A program made the translations under genes and the position numbers. The notes beneath the pieces were generated by a model. It worked only from the letters and a program-made list of their open reading frames with translations. It was not told the origin of the DNA and did not search any database. This document shows positions 16,499-24,557 of a stretch of 64,000 bases of DNA, piece by piece (within the stretch, counting starts at the first letter, position 1; each line of letters opens with the position of its first letter). The stretch comes from Gammaproteobacteria bacterium (GTDB taxonomy: Bacteria > Pseudomonadota > Gammaproteobacteria > Steroidobacterales > Steroidobacteraceae), in contig JADJHU010000015.1 in NCBI GenBank assembly GCA_016707425.1, forward strand, positions 248,001 to 312,000. Direction: 5' to 3'.

Positions 16499-16629
16499 GG
16501 CGAATCTCCTGCGAAAAGGAGTGACCAGGGAGTGACCGGAGAAGGTCGAAAGTAGGCAGGTTGTAGCGGAGACGGGAGTAGTCTACGATCCGCTAAGTCT
16601 TTGAAAAACCAAGTCCGGCGTGTTTGGTA

Positions 16630-16651
16630 GTACATGAGCGCAATCATGTAC
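16630..16651. repeat. Inverted repeat beside the attachment core
   Basis: A perfect 8-bp inverted repeat, GTACATGA-N6-TCATGTAC, ends five bases before the tRNA-derived core and lies on the element side. It is a plausible integrase core-type or arm-binding site. Confidence 0.5.
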
Positions 16652-16656
16652 CGCTG

Positions 16657-16701
16657 CTCCGAAGCTGCAGGTCGTGGGTTCGAATCCCGCCGGGCGCGCC
16701 A
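16657..16701 (+). other. attR: 3' fragment of tRNA-Arg(CCG)
   Basis: 45 nt match the 3' part of a tRNA-Arg(CCG) from the anticodon loop (CTCCGAA, anticodon CCG) through the variable loop and the T arm (GTGGG-TTCGAAT-CCCGC) to CGGGCGCG and the encoded CCA. The upstream sequence cannot form the 5' half: no GCGCCCG acceptor strand is present and the anticodon stem is unpaired. This is the displaced 3' end left by integration; the reconstituted tRNA should be at the other ICE end. The integrase gene starts 159 bp away, as usual. Confidence 0.85.
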
Positions 16702-16714
16702 TTTCCTTCGATGC

Positions 16715-16827
16715 CGGGTCGAATCATTCCGTGGCTGTGCCTGACGGTGCGCGCGCTCGCGGCAGGCCATGGGCGGCCGGCACACGCGCCGCGACCCCGG
16801 CACTGCCGTCCTCCCGTGAAGGCTCGC
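16715..16827 (-). pseudogene. Scrambled remnant of the comM 3' end
   Basis: Two blocks copy the intact comM downstream. 16715–16750 matches 26562–26597 in 33 of 36 positions, including the terminal codons (SGTATE stop). 16780–16827 is identical over 48 bp to 26852–26899. In the remnant the blocks are 29 bp apart; in intact comM they are 254 bp apart, so an internal deletion has occurred. It begins 14 bp after the tRNA fragment, implying that comM originally followed tRNA-Arg here. Confidence 0.8.
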
Positions 16828-16902
16828 ACCGGGCTTCCGCATCCCCATCGTGCATTTTCCGTGCACCTGCCGCATACGGCGAGTGCGCCCGAGCCGAATA
16901 AC

Positions 16903-16916
16903 TTACAGAAATGTAA
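16903..16916. promoter_or_regulatory. Candidate CusR/CopR box upstream of cusC
   Basis: The palindrome TTACA-GAAA-TGTAA lies 82 bp before the cusC ATG. The same pattern occurs upstream of cusR (23753–23768). TTACA-N4-TGTAA resembles operators of copper-responsive OmpR-type regulators. Confidence 0.6.
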
Positions 16917-16997
16917 TCAACACGTCAGCGTCCTGTCGGTGACGGCCTTACATAGTGATTCGGATATTTCGTGCATGCACATCGAGACCCACCACCC

Positions 16998-18317
16998 ATG
17001 CAATTCCCGGCCACCGTTGCAGCAAGTCATGTGGGTCGCCCCACCTGGATTGCATTGGCGCTCGTGCTGTCACTGGGAAGCGGAAGTGCCCGCAGTCAGC
17101 ACCCGGTCGACTCGACGGCACTTGGCTCAACCGCTCAAACGCTGATTGACTATGCCCGACAGGGCAACCCCGGCTTTGCCGCGGCACGGGCAGAAGCATC
17201 GGCAGCACATGAGCGCGTGACTCCCGCGGGCGCGCTGCCTGACCCGAGGATCGGGGTCGAATTGATGGACGCGACCAACACCATGAATGGGCGCGCCGCC
17301 TCTTTGCTGCCCGGGCAGGTGGGAGAAACACGTTACAGCATCACCCAGCCACTACCGGGGTGGGGCAAACGCAGACTGTCGTCAAAGGCAGCGGAAGCCC
17401 AGGCGCGACGGGCTGATGCAGTGAAGGATGTCGCCTGGACCGATCTCGTTGCGAGAATCGAAACGCTGTGGCTGCGCTATTACGCGGCGGATCGCGAGCT
17501 CGAACTCGTCAGACAAGGGTTGGTCTTGCTACAAGGCCTGGAGGAAACCAGCCTGGCCCGTTACCAGACGGGTCAGTTGCCGCAACAGGCCGTGCTCCGG
17601 ATGCAGCGAGAGATCACCTCTCAGCGCGTCGCGCTGCTTGAACTCGAGCAGCGCCGTAAAGGCCTGGCTGCCGGGCTGAACGGACTGGTTGGCCGCGAAC
17701 ACGACGCTCCAATGGACGCACCGGAAGATTTTTCTCCGCTGCCTGCGCGGTTGATGGCGGGTCCGCTCTTCGAAGCCGCGGAGAATTCCAACCCTCTGGC
17801 TGGCGCGGCCAGCCGTGACGTCGATGTGGCGCGTGCTGAACGGGCGCGTGTCTACCAGGATCGGTGGCCGGATTTTGCAGTAGGCGTTCGGAACAACCAG
17901 CCCTATGACGGAGCCCTTGGTGGAAAGGCGTCCTGGGATGTGATGTTCGAGGTGATGATTCCTCTGCAGCGACCCAGCCGTCGCGCGAAAGAACGCGAGG
18001 CCGCACAATTGCAGGCGGCCGCGGAAGCACGGTATGAAGATGCCAGAGTGCAGGCCGCCGCAGAACTCGACACTGCATTGTCCCAATACGAACAGGGACG
18101 CGACACGCTCCGCCTGTTTGACAACTCCCTGATCCCACAGGCACAGGCCACTCGCGACTCCAGCCGCGCCGCTCTCGCAAGCGGGAGGGTCGACTTCGAC
18201 AACGTGATCGAATCGGAGCGACAGCTCATCGACATTCGAGAGCGGCGTTTGCGTGCCGAAGTCGAAACGCGGCTGTCCCTGATCGAAATCAGGAAGCTGA
18301 CCGGGGAGTTGAAGTGA
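16998..18317 (+). CDS. cusC: TolC-family outer membrane channel of the Cus pump
   Basis: 439-residue outer membrane efflux protein of the metal-type TolC family, the exit duct of a CusCBA tripartite pump. A signal peptide is seen (hydrophobic LALVLSLGSGSARS). Two long coiled-coil halves follow, for example residues around ARAEASAAHERVTPAGALPD and the later AAELDTALSQYEQG. The motif ITQPLPGWGKRRL is typical of HME-type channels. The ATG at 16998 is chosen because it starts directly before the signal peptide; an in-frame GTG lies 9 codons upstream. The stop overlaps the cusB GTG start (GTGA). Confidence 0.85.
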   Translation: MQFPATVAASHVGRPTWIALALVLSLGSGSARSQHPVDSTALGSTAQTLIDYARQGNPGFAAARAEASAAHERVTPAGALPDPRIGVELMDATNTMNGRAASLLPGQVGETRYSITQPLPGWGKRRLSSKAAEAQARRADAVKDVAWTDLVARIETLWLRYYAADRELELVRQGLVLLQGLEETSLARYQTGQLPQQAVLRMQREITSQRVALLELEQRRKGLAAGLNGLVGREHDAPMDAPEDFSPLPARLMAGPLFEAAENSNPLAGAASRDVDVARAERARVYQDRWPDFAVGVRNNQPYDGALGGKASWDVMFEVMIPLQRPSRRAKEREAAQLQAAAEARYEDARVQAAAELDTALSQYEQGRDTLRLFDNSLIPQAQATRDSSRAALASGRVDFDNVIESERQLIDIRERRLRAEVETRLSLIEIRKLTGELK

Positions 18318-19870
18318 GCACCGCCGTTCGATCGACGACAATCGCTCTGGCCGTGGTGCTCGCCGCAGGTGCGGGATATTGGGCTGCAAGAAGCCGACAT
18401 ACGGCAACATCCGTCGAACATGCCGGCCACGACCCGGCGATCGCGCCTGCCGGCACCGGAACAGGAGGCAAGCGCGGGATTCTCTACTACCGCAATCCGA
18501 TGGGCTTCGATACCTCCCCTGTGCCCAAGAAGGATGCCATGGGCATGGACTACATTCCGGTCTATGCCGATGAGAAGGCAGACGATGGCGAAGTGGTCGC
18601 CGTCAGCGCTGCACGTGTTCAGACCATGGGGGTCAGGATTGCGGAAGTTGAATTGCGTACGGTTGATGCCGCGATACGCGCGAGCGGGCGCATCGCCATC
18701 GATGAACGCAATCAGGCGGTGATCGCCCCTCGCTTTGAAGGCTGGATCGAGCGTCTGCACGTGCAGGCGGTGGGCGACAGGGTCGAGAAAGGGCAGCCCC
18801 TCTTCACCACCTACAGCCCCGAGCTTCAATCCACCGGTGAGGAGTTGCGTGTCGCCGAGCGACTCGCCAGTCAGAGCGCAGCCTCCGATCCGCTGGCGAG
18901 CGAATCCGCGAGGCGTCTGGCCGATGCGACGCGCATACGTCTGCGCAACCTCGAGGTGGCGGGCCAGGTGGGTGCCCGACAGGTACTCCATGCACCACTG
19001 AGTGGCGTCGTGCTCGAGAAAGAAGCCGTGCAGGGCCGACGCTTCATGCCGGGAGACGTGCTGTTTCGCATCGCCGACCTGTCGAAGGTCTGGATCATCG
19101 CCGACATCCACGAAGCGGATCTCGCGCACGTGCATGCGGGGCAGGGCGCGCAGATCACATTGGATGCCTTCCCGGGGCGCAGTTTCAATGGGCGAATCGG
19201 CTACCTGTATCCGACACTCAATGCGGACACGCGGACGACTCCGGCGCGGATAGAGCTGGACAATCCGGAGGGTCTTCTGCGCCCCGGCATGTTTGCCAGC
19301 ATCACGCTGGCGGTAGGTGATGTGACACCGAAGACAGTCGTCCCGACCTCCGCGATCATCGATGATGGCCGGCACCAGATCGTGCTGCGCGCACTCGGCG
19401 ACGGGCGCTTCAAGCCGCGGCCGGTCACGCTTGGGCAGCGTGGCCGGGACGTGGTCGAGGTGCTCCAGGGCGTGTCGCCGGGTGATCGGGTCGTGGTGTC
19501 GGCCAACTTCCTGATCGACTCGGAGAGCCAGCTCAGGGCCGCGCTTGCGGACATGATCGACCCCACGGCCGAAAGCCACGCTTATGGGAGCAATACACAC
19601 TCCTACGAGGCTGAAGGCACCTTGGTGGCCGTCGACCTCCAGGCAGGCAGGGTCACGCTGACCCACGACGGGGTACCGGCGCTCCAGTGGCCGGCGATGT
19701 CCACGGACTTCAAGTTCAGTGATCCGGACCTGGTGAAGAACATCGGGACAGGCACGGCGGTCCGATTCGCATTCAGGGCAGGCAAGCCCGGCGAGTACAT
19801 CGTCACCCGCATCGAACCGGTGGCCACTGGCATGCCGGTTCCGGCGACCCGCGGACATCAGGGTCACTGA
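18314..19870 (+). CDS. cusB: Periplasmic adaptor CusB with C-terminal CusF-like domain
   Basis: 518-residue membrane fusion protein linking CusA and CusC. After an N-terminal membrane anchor comes a heavy-metal-binding segment, YRNPMGFDTSPVPKKDAMGM (about residues 58–77), with Met ligands. A hairpin/lipoyl/barrel core follows (IAPRFEGWIERLHVQ; LHAPLSGVVLEKEAV). The C-terminal 80 residues resemble CusF (THDGVPALQWPAMSTDFKF), keeping the His, Trp and first Met but not the second Met of the CusF site. This suggests a built-in metallochaperone. GTG start, coupled to cusC; cusA begins one base after the stop. Confidence 0.88.
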   Translation: MSTAVRSTTIALAVVLAAGAGYWAARSRHTATSVEHAGHDPAIAPAGTGTGGKRGILYYRNPMGFDTSPVPKKDAMGMDYIPVYADEKADDGEVVAVSAARVQTMGVRIAEVELRTVDAAIRASGRIAIDERNQAVIAPRFEGWIERLHVQAVGDRVEKGQPLFTTYSPELQSTGEELRVAERLASQSAASDPLASESARRLADATRIRLRNLEVAGQVGARQVLHAPLSGVVLEKEAVQGRRFMPGDVLFRIADLSKVWIIADIHEADLAHVHAGQGAQITLDAFPGRSFNGRIGYLYPTLNADTRTTPARIELDNPEGLLRPGMFASITLAVGDVTPKTVVPTSAIIDDGRHQIVLRALGDGRFKPRPVTLGQRGRDVVEVLQGVSPGDRVVVSANFLIDSESQLRAALADMIDPTAESHAYGSNTHSYEAEGTLVAVDLQAGRVTLTHDGVPALQWPAMSTDFKFSDPDLVKNIGTGTAVRFAFRAGKPGEYIVTRIEPVATGMPVPATRGHQGH

Positions 19871-19871
19871 G

Positions 19872-22800
19872 ATGAGCGGCGACGTGACGGGTTCTTCCCG
19901 CATCGAACAGGATGGGTCTGCGGTCAATCCGGCGGCAAAAGGGCTGCTCGATCATGTCATTGACTGGTCATCGCACAACAGATTCCTGATCCTGCTCGCC
20001 ACACTGTTTCTCGTCGGCGGGGGCATATATGCCGTCATGAAGACCCCGCTCGACGCATTGCCTGACCTGTCGGACGTGCAGGTGATCGTCTACACGGAGC
20101 ATCCGGGGCAGGCGCCACAGGTGGTGGAGGACCAGGTCACCTATCCGCTCACCACTTCGATGCTGGCCGTGCCGCGCGCAAAGGTGGTACGCGGCTTCTC
20201 GATGTTCGGCGCATCCTACGTGTATGTGATTTTCGAAGACGGCACTGACATTTATTGGGCGCGCTCACGCGTGCTGGAGTATCTGAGCACTGCCGCAGGC
20301 CGCCTCCCGCAAGGTGTGACGCCGCAGATCGGGCCTGATGCAACGGGCGTCGGCTGGGTATACCAGTACGCGATACAGGGAAAGGACATGAGCCTGGCGG
20401 ACACTCGCAGCCTGCAGGATTGGTACTTGCGCTATCAACTCACCAAGGCGCAAGGCGTCTCCGACGTGGCGAGTCTGGGCGGCTTCGTGCGGGAGTACCA
20501 GGTCACCATCGACCCGCTGCGCCTCGCCGCTTACGGCATTACGCTTGATCAGGTCACGCAGGCGATCCGGGCTTCCAATCGCGATGTCGGCGGCCGCACC
20601 ATGGAACTCGCAGAGAGAGAATACATGGTGCGCGGTCGCGGCTACCTGCGAAGCGTGCAGGACATCGCCGATATCGGACTGAAGGCTGATCGCGGCACGC
20701 CCGTGCGGATTTCCGACGTCGCACGTGTCGAATCGGTGCCCGCCGAGCGGCGCGGCATCGCCGAGTTGAACGGCGATGGTGAAGTGGCCTCCGGCATCGT
20801 CATGGCCCGTTTCGGCCAGAATGCCCTCGATGTGATCGCCAACGTCAAGGCGAAGATTGCAGAGCTTTCCCCGGGTCTGCCGGCAGGCGTCGAGATCGTG
20901 CCCGTGTATGACCGATCCGAGCTTATCAAGCGTGCGATCGGCAACCTGAAGTGGACGCTGCTGGAGGAAAGTCTGATCGTCGCTGCTGTGTGCGTCATCT
21001 TCCTGTTGCATGTACGCAGCGCGCTGGTGGCGATCATCACGCTGCCGCTGGGCATCCTGGTTGCCTTCATCGCCATGCGCAGCCTGGGGCTGGGCTCGAA
21101 CATCATGAGTCTGGGCGGCATAGCGATCGCGATCGGAGCCATGATCGACGCCGCGATCGTGATGATCGAGAACGCTCACAAGCACATCGAGCGACTGCCG
21201 GAACGTGCCACCCGGACGGAACACGCAGCAGCGATCGTCCTGGCGTGCAAGGAAGTCGGCCCGGCACTGTTCTTTTCTCTGCTGATCATCACCGTGTCCT
21301 TCTTGCCGGTATTTACGCTCGAGGGGCAGGAGGGACGTCTGTTCTCGCCGCTCGCCTTCACCAAGACCTTTGCCATGGCAGGCGCCGCGCTGCTGTCGGT
21401 GACTCTGGTCCCGGTTCTGATGTCGTTTTTTGTGCGTGGTCGCATCATGCCGGAAGCACGGAACCCGCTGAATCGACTACTGATCCGGGTATATCGACCC
21501 ATCATCGGGACGGTGCTGCGCTTCAAGTGGATCACCGTGATGCTCGCGGTGCTCGCGCTTGTCGTCACCGTCATACCGGCACGCCAGCTGGGTTCGGAAT
21601 TCATGCCAACCCTCAACGAGGGCACGCTCTTCTATATGCCGGCCGCCCTGCCCGGCATATCCGTGACCGAGGCCGGGCGATTGCTCGCCACGACGAATCG
21701 CATCATCAAGACATTTCCGGAAGTCGAGTCGGTCTTCGGCAAGGCGGGGCGCGCCAACACCGCGACCGATCCGGCACCGCTGGAAATGTTCGAGACCGTC
21801 ATCAACCTCAAGCCACGGAGTCAGTGGCGTACCGGCATGACGACGGACAGGCTGATCACGGAGATGGATGCAGCGCTACGGTTTCCCGGCGTGGCCAATT
21901 CATGGACGATGCCCATCAGGGCCCGCATCGACATGCTGTCGACCGGTATTCGAACGCCGGTTGGCGTCAAGGTATTTGGCAAGGATCTGGCAACGCTGGA
22001 GAAGGTGGCCAAGGCGGTGGAAGCCGCCGTGCACAAGGTGCCGGGAACCAGCAGCGCCTATGCCGAGCGTGTCGCGGGGGGCTATTACGTGGATATCGTG
22101 CCACGTCGCGATCAACTCGCCCGCTACGGGCTCACCATCGACCGGGTGCAGGATGTGATCGCGAAGGCGCTGGGTGGCGAGACGGCGACGACCACTGTCG
22201 AAGGACTGGAACGATATGGCGTGTCGGTGCGCTACGCTCGAAGCCTGCGCGATGATCCGGCAGAACTCGCTGCCAGCGTATATGTGCCAACCGCCAACGG
22301 GTCGATTCCGCTCGGGCAGGTGGCGGACGTACGCCTGACGCGTGGCGCCCCCGGCATTCGCACCGAAAACGCCCTGCTGGCCGCATATGTGTATGTGGAC
22401 ACCCGCGATGCCGATATTGGAGCCTTCGTCAAACGCGCACAACGGGCAGTGGCCACGGAAGTCGGATTTCCACAGGGCTATTACGCCACCTGGAGCGGCC
22501 AGTTCGAGAACATGGAGCGCGCAAGGGAGAAGATGAAGATCGTCGTGCCGGTGACTCTGGCGTTGATCTTCGTATTGCTGTACCTGAACTTCCGTCGTCT
22601 GGCCGAGACACTCATCGTGATGTTGTCAGTGCCGTTCGCGCTGGTGGGTGGAGTCTGGCTCATGTGGTGGCTGGGCTACCAGATGAGCGTGGCGGTGGCG
22701 GTCGGTTTCATCGCGCTCGCCGGGGTCGCCGCGGAGACAGGCGTGATCATGCTGATCTACATCGACCACGCATGGAAGGCGGTTCGCGAACGCAGGCATG

Positions 22801-23087
22801 CAGAAGCTACAGATGCGACGCACGCCGATCTCTACGTGGCGATCATGGAAGGTGCCGTCGAGCGCGTGCGGCCGAAGATGATGACCGTGGTCGCAATCAT
22901 GGCGGGGCTCCTGCCGATCATGTGGAGTGACGGCGCGGGCAGCGAGGTGATGAGCCGCATCGCTGCGCCGATGGTGGGCGGCATGGTTTCCTCGACCGTG
23001 CTGACGTTGATGGTGATCCCTGCGATCTACGAGATTGTCAAGCAGTGGCAGCTGCGCCACGGCACTCAGCCCGTGGCGGCAGCCTGA
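19872..23087 (+). CDS. cusA: Heavy-metal RND transporter CusA (Cu+/Ag+)
   Basis: 1071-residue inner membrane HME-RND antiporter with 12 predicted helices and two large periplasmic loops. Residues 411–437 read as the Cus-type signature around MSLGGIAIAIGAMIDAA, including the proton-relay acidic residue. The three methionines of the E. coli CusA relay (573, 623, 672) correspond with a constant offset of 16 to M589 (LFYMP), M639 (PLEMF) and M688 (RIDMLSTGI), supporting Cu/Ag rather than Zn/Cd specificity. The E. coli numbering is from memory. It is last of the cusCBA operon. Confidence 0.92.
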   Translation: MSGDVTGSSRIEQDGSAVNPAAKGLLDHVIDWSSHNRFLILLATLFLVGGGIYAVMKTPLDALPDLSDVQVIVYTEHPGQAPQVVEDQVTYPLTTSMLAVPRAKVVRGFSMFGASYVYVIFEDGTDIYWARSRVLEYLSTAAGRLPQGVTPQIGPDATGVGWVYQYAIQGKDMSLADTRSLQDWYLRYQLTKAQGVSDVASLGGFVREYQVTIDPLRLAAYGITLDQVTQAIRASNRDVGGRTMELAEREYMVRGRGYLRSVQDIADIGLKADRGTPVRISDVARVESVPAERRGIAELNGDGEVASGIVMARFGQNALDVIANVKAKIAELSPGLPAGVEIVPVYDRSELIKRAIGNLKWTLLEESLIVAAVCVIFLLHVRSALVAIITLPLGILVAFIAMRSLGLGSNIMSLGGIAIAIGAMIDAAIVMIENAHKHIERLPERATRTEHAAAIVLACKEVGPALFFSLLIITVSFLPVFTLEGQEGRLFSPLAFTKTFAMAGAALLSVTLVPVLMSFFVRGRIMPEARNPLNRLLIRVYRPIIGTVLRFKWITVMLAVLALVVTVIPARQLGSEFMPTLNEGTLFYMPAALPGISVTEAGRLLATTNRIIKTFPEVESVFGKAGRANTATDPAPLEMFETVINLKPRSQWRTGMTTDRLITEMDAALRFPGVANSWTMPIRARIDMLSTGIRTPVGVKVFGKDLATLEKVAKAVEAAVHKVPGTSSAYAERVAGGYYVDIVPRRDQLARYGLTIDRVQDVIAKALGGETATTTVEGLERYGVSVRYARSLRDDPAELAASVYVPTANGSIPLGQVADVRLTRGAPGIRTENALLAAYVYVDTRDADIGAFVKRAQRAVATEVGFPQGYYATWSGQFENMERAREKMKIVVPVTLALIFVLLYLNFRRLAETLIVMLSVPFALVGGVWLMWWLGYQMSVAVAVGFIALAGVAAETGVIMLIYIDHAWKAVRERRHAEATDATHADLYVAIMEGAVERVRPKMMTVVAIMAGLLPIMWSDGAGSEVMSRIAAPMVGGMVSSTVLTLMVIPAIYEIVKQWQLRHGTQPVAAA

Positions 23088-23101
23088 TCCGGGGAAGGAG
23101 C

Positions 23102-23119
23102 GCTCCAGCATGGAGCTTT
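23102..23119 (+). terminator. Weak hairpin after cusA
   Basis: GCTCC-AGCAT-GGAGC followed by TTTC lies 15 bp after the cusA stop. The short 5-bp stem makes it only a possible terminator or attenuator before the small metal-binding gene. Confidence 0.3.
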
Positions 23120-23247
23120 CGCGAGTGAATCGTTACAAATGAGCAGACTCCCTTCCCATTCATGTTCCCCAGGGCGCTCGTCGGCACACCGCCTGGTGAC
23201 GAATGCCTCTACCGCGGATGGCGACTACAAACTACCGGGGCACTACC

Positions 23248-23490
23248 ATGAGAACCGCGACCCTGACGATCCTTTCCCTGTTCGTTTCCGCGCTGTCTGT
23301 GCCGTCGTTTGCACATGATCCGAACGAGCATCTGCAGGAGGGTGCCACGGCGCCGAATTGTTCGAGAATGGCCGGCACGGATGCGGGCAAGATGGACATG
23401 GGCGATCCGTCGCTGAAGACCATGCACGACAAGTGCATGAAGCACATGAGCCACGAAGCCCAGGAGCGTGACGCAGCGAAGACCTCCTGA
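23248..23490 (+). CDS. Small periplasmic Met/His/Cys-rich protein, putative metal binder
   Basis: 80-residue protein with a clear signal peptide (MRTATLTILSLFVSALSVPS ending FA-HD). The mature part is rich in Met, His and Cys: CSRMAGTDAGKMDMG, then MHDKCMKHMSHEAQ. No family is recognised with certainty. Composition and position between cusA and cusR suggest a periplasmic copper/silver-binding accessory protein. The second ATG of the open frame is chosen because it starts the signal peptide. It may be read with cusCBA or from its own promoter. Confidence 0.7.
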   Translation: MRTATLTILSLFVSALSVPSFAHDPNEHLQEGATAPNCSRMAGTDAGKMDMGDPSLKTMHDKCMKHMSHEAQERDAAKTS

Positions 23491-23873
23491 GCGGATCGCA
23501 AACCAGCGTTGACGCCCCCCAATGAAGACCCGCAGTGACGCGCGCCCGCGGGTCATGAACGTGGAGGCAAGGAGCCCAGGCCAAAGTGAGGGTGACGTCG
23601 GGCGAACTGCTCCAGAGTCTCCGCTTTCCGCCTGATGCGGTGCTCGTGGGACCTGCTCCACGGGTTGCATCAGCTCCCCCCGATGCGGCTTCGCCCGCAG
23701 AAGCCCGGAAGGCATCGTAGACAGCCGCCAATGTCGGACGAGTGACCTGTCGATTACATTGATGTAATTTCCATGTCATGTTCGAGGCAGCCTTGAGCGG
23801 CTAGCCTGCCCCCGATTCCGGCACGCCCCGAGAGCGTCCGATGCGCGAGGGCGAGAAACAGCGCGGGTGAGCA
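23491..23873. other. Non-coding region upstream of cusR
   Basis: About 380 bp without a recognisable gene; minus-strand open frames here look random. It carries the candidate CusR site at 23753–23768 and presumably the cusRS promoter. Confidence 0.5.
23753..23768. promoter_or_regulatory. Candidate CusR/CopR box upstream of cusR
   Basis: A perfect palindrome ATTACA-TTGA-TGTAAT lies 105 bp before the cusR start. It shares TTACA-N4-TGTAA with the site before cusC. This implies autoregulation of cusRS together with the pump operon. Confidence 0.65.
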
Positions 23874-24557
23874 ATGAAGCTGCTGGTCGTCGAAGATGAG
23901 AGCAAAATGGCGGACTACGTTCGCCAGGGGCTGATGGAGGCGGGTTTCATCGTCGACCTCGCCCGCAACGGACTCGATGGCCACATGATGGCCATGAACG
24001 AACGCTACGATCTCATCATCCTGGACGTGATGCTGTCCGGCATGGACGGGTGGCGAATCCTGCAGGCCATGAGAGCATCCGGCGTCCAGGTTCCGGTTCT
24101 GTTCCTCACCGCGCGCAGCAGCGTGGATGATCGCGTGCGAGGACTGGAACTCGGCGCGGACGACTATCTGACGAAGCCGTTTGCATTTTCCGAGCTGCTC
24201 GCCCGCGTGCGCACGCTGCTGCGCAGGGGCAACGCGCCCACGCACCACGATCGCATTCAGATCGCCGATCTGGAGCTCGATCTGGCGCGTCGGCGTGCCA
24301 CGCGAGCGGGGCGCCGGATCAATCTCACAAACAAGGAATTTGCGTTGCTCGAACTGCTGGCACGACGCCGGAGCGAAGTGCTGCCGCGTTCCCTGATCGC
24401 CTCCCAGATATGGGACATGAATTTCGCCAGTGACACCAACGTGATCGATGTCGCCATTCGCCGGTTGCGGGCCAAGATCGACGACGACTTCGAACCCAAG
24501 CTCATTCAAACCGTGCGCGGCATGGGTTACACCCTGGACATCCCGGATGAGGGATAG
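23874..24557 (+). CDS. cusR: Copper-responsive response regulator (OmpR family)
   Basis: 227-residue OmpR/PhoB-type regulator of the CusR/CopR group. The receiver domain has acidic residues in VVEDES (7–8), the phospho-acceptor D51 (LIILDVML) and K in LTKPF. The C-terminal winged helix includes LTNKEFALLELLARR and the recognition region VDVAIRRLR-type block, here VIDVAIRRLRAKIDDDF. It is expected to bind the two TTACA-N4-TGTAA sites. The gene overlaps cusS by 11 bp. Confidence 0.88.
   Translation: MKLLVVEDESKMADYVRQGLMEAGFIVDLARNGLDGHMMAMNERYDLIILDVMLSGMDGWRILQAMRASGVQVPVLFLTARSSVDDRVRGLELGADDYLTKPFAFSELLARVRTLLRRGNAPTHHDRIQIADLELDLARRRATRAGRRINLTNKEFALLELLARRRSEVLPRSLIASQIWDMNFASDTNVIDVAIRRLRAKIDDDFEPKLIQTVRGMGYTLDIPDEG

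Larger units (their letters stand above)
1..16701. mobile_element. Integrative and conjugative element, terminal portion
   Basis: This is one end of an ICE; the other end is left of the window. Seen: an integrase gene next to a tRNA-Arg(CCG) 3' fragment, then radC-like, DUF932, ParB-like, DUF736, DUF2285, AlpA-like, repA, parA, ribbon-helix-helix and traF genes, almost all on the minus strand. Known: this gene set and the repA-parA-traF order are shared by Tn4371-like ICEs of Proteobacteria. The relaxase, coupling protein and type IV secretion genes are expected further left. Cargo between radC and the integrase (about 9860–14690) is AT-richer and carries a Gabija pair and a toxin-antitoxin pair. 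Inference: the element entered at tRNA-Arg, with the boundary at 16701. Confidence 0.85.
16702..16997. other. Junction region: comM remnant and cusC promoter region
   Basis: About 300 bp without an intact gene. It carries fragments of the comM 3' end (16715–16827), then a short unassigned stretch, then the candidate CusR site and the cusC leader. Confidence 0.6.

Noticed and set aside
16590..16701. Complete tRNA gene at the ICE edge
   Set aside because: Only the 3' 45 nt fit tRNA-Arg. No 5' acceptor strand or D arm is found and the anticodon stem does not pair.
20949..22255. Plus-strand frame of 434 codons inside cusA
   Set aside because: Out-of-frame shadow of the intact cusA reading frame, with low-complexity composition.
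23209..23779. Minus-strand frames opposite the small metal-binding gene
   Set aside because: They have no motif and overlap the CusR-box region; the plus-strand gene has a clear signal peptide.
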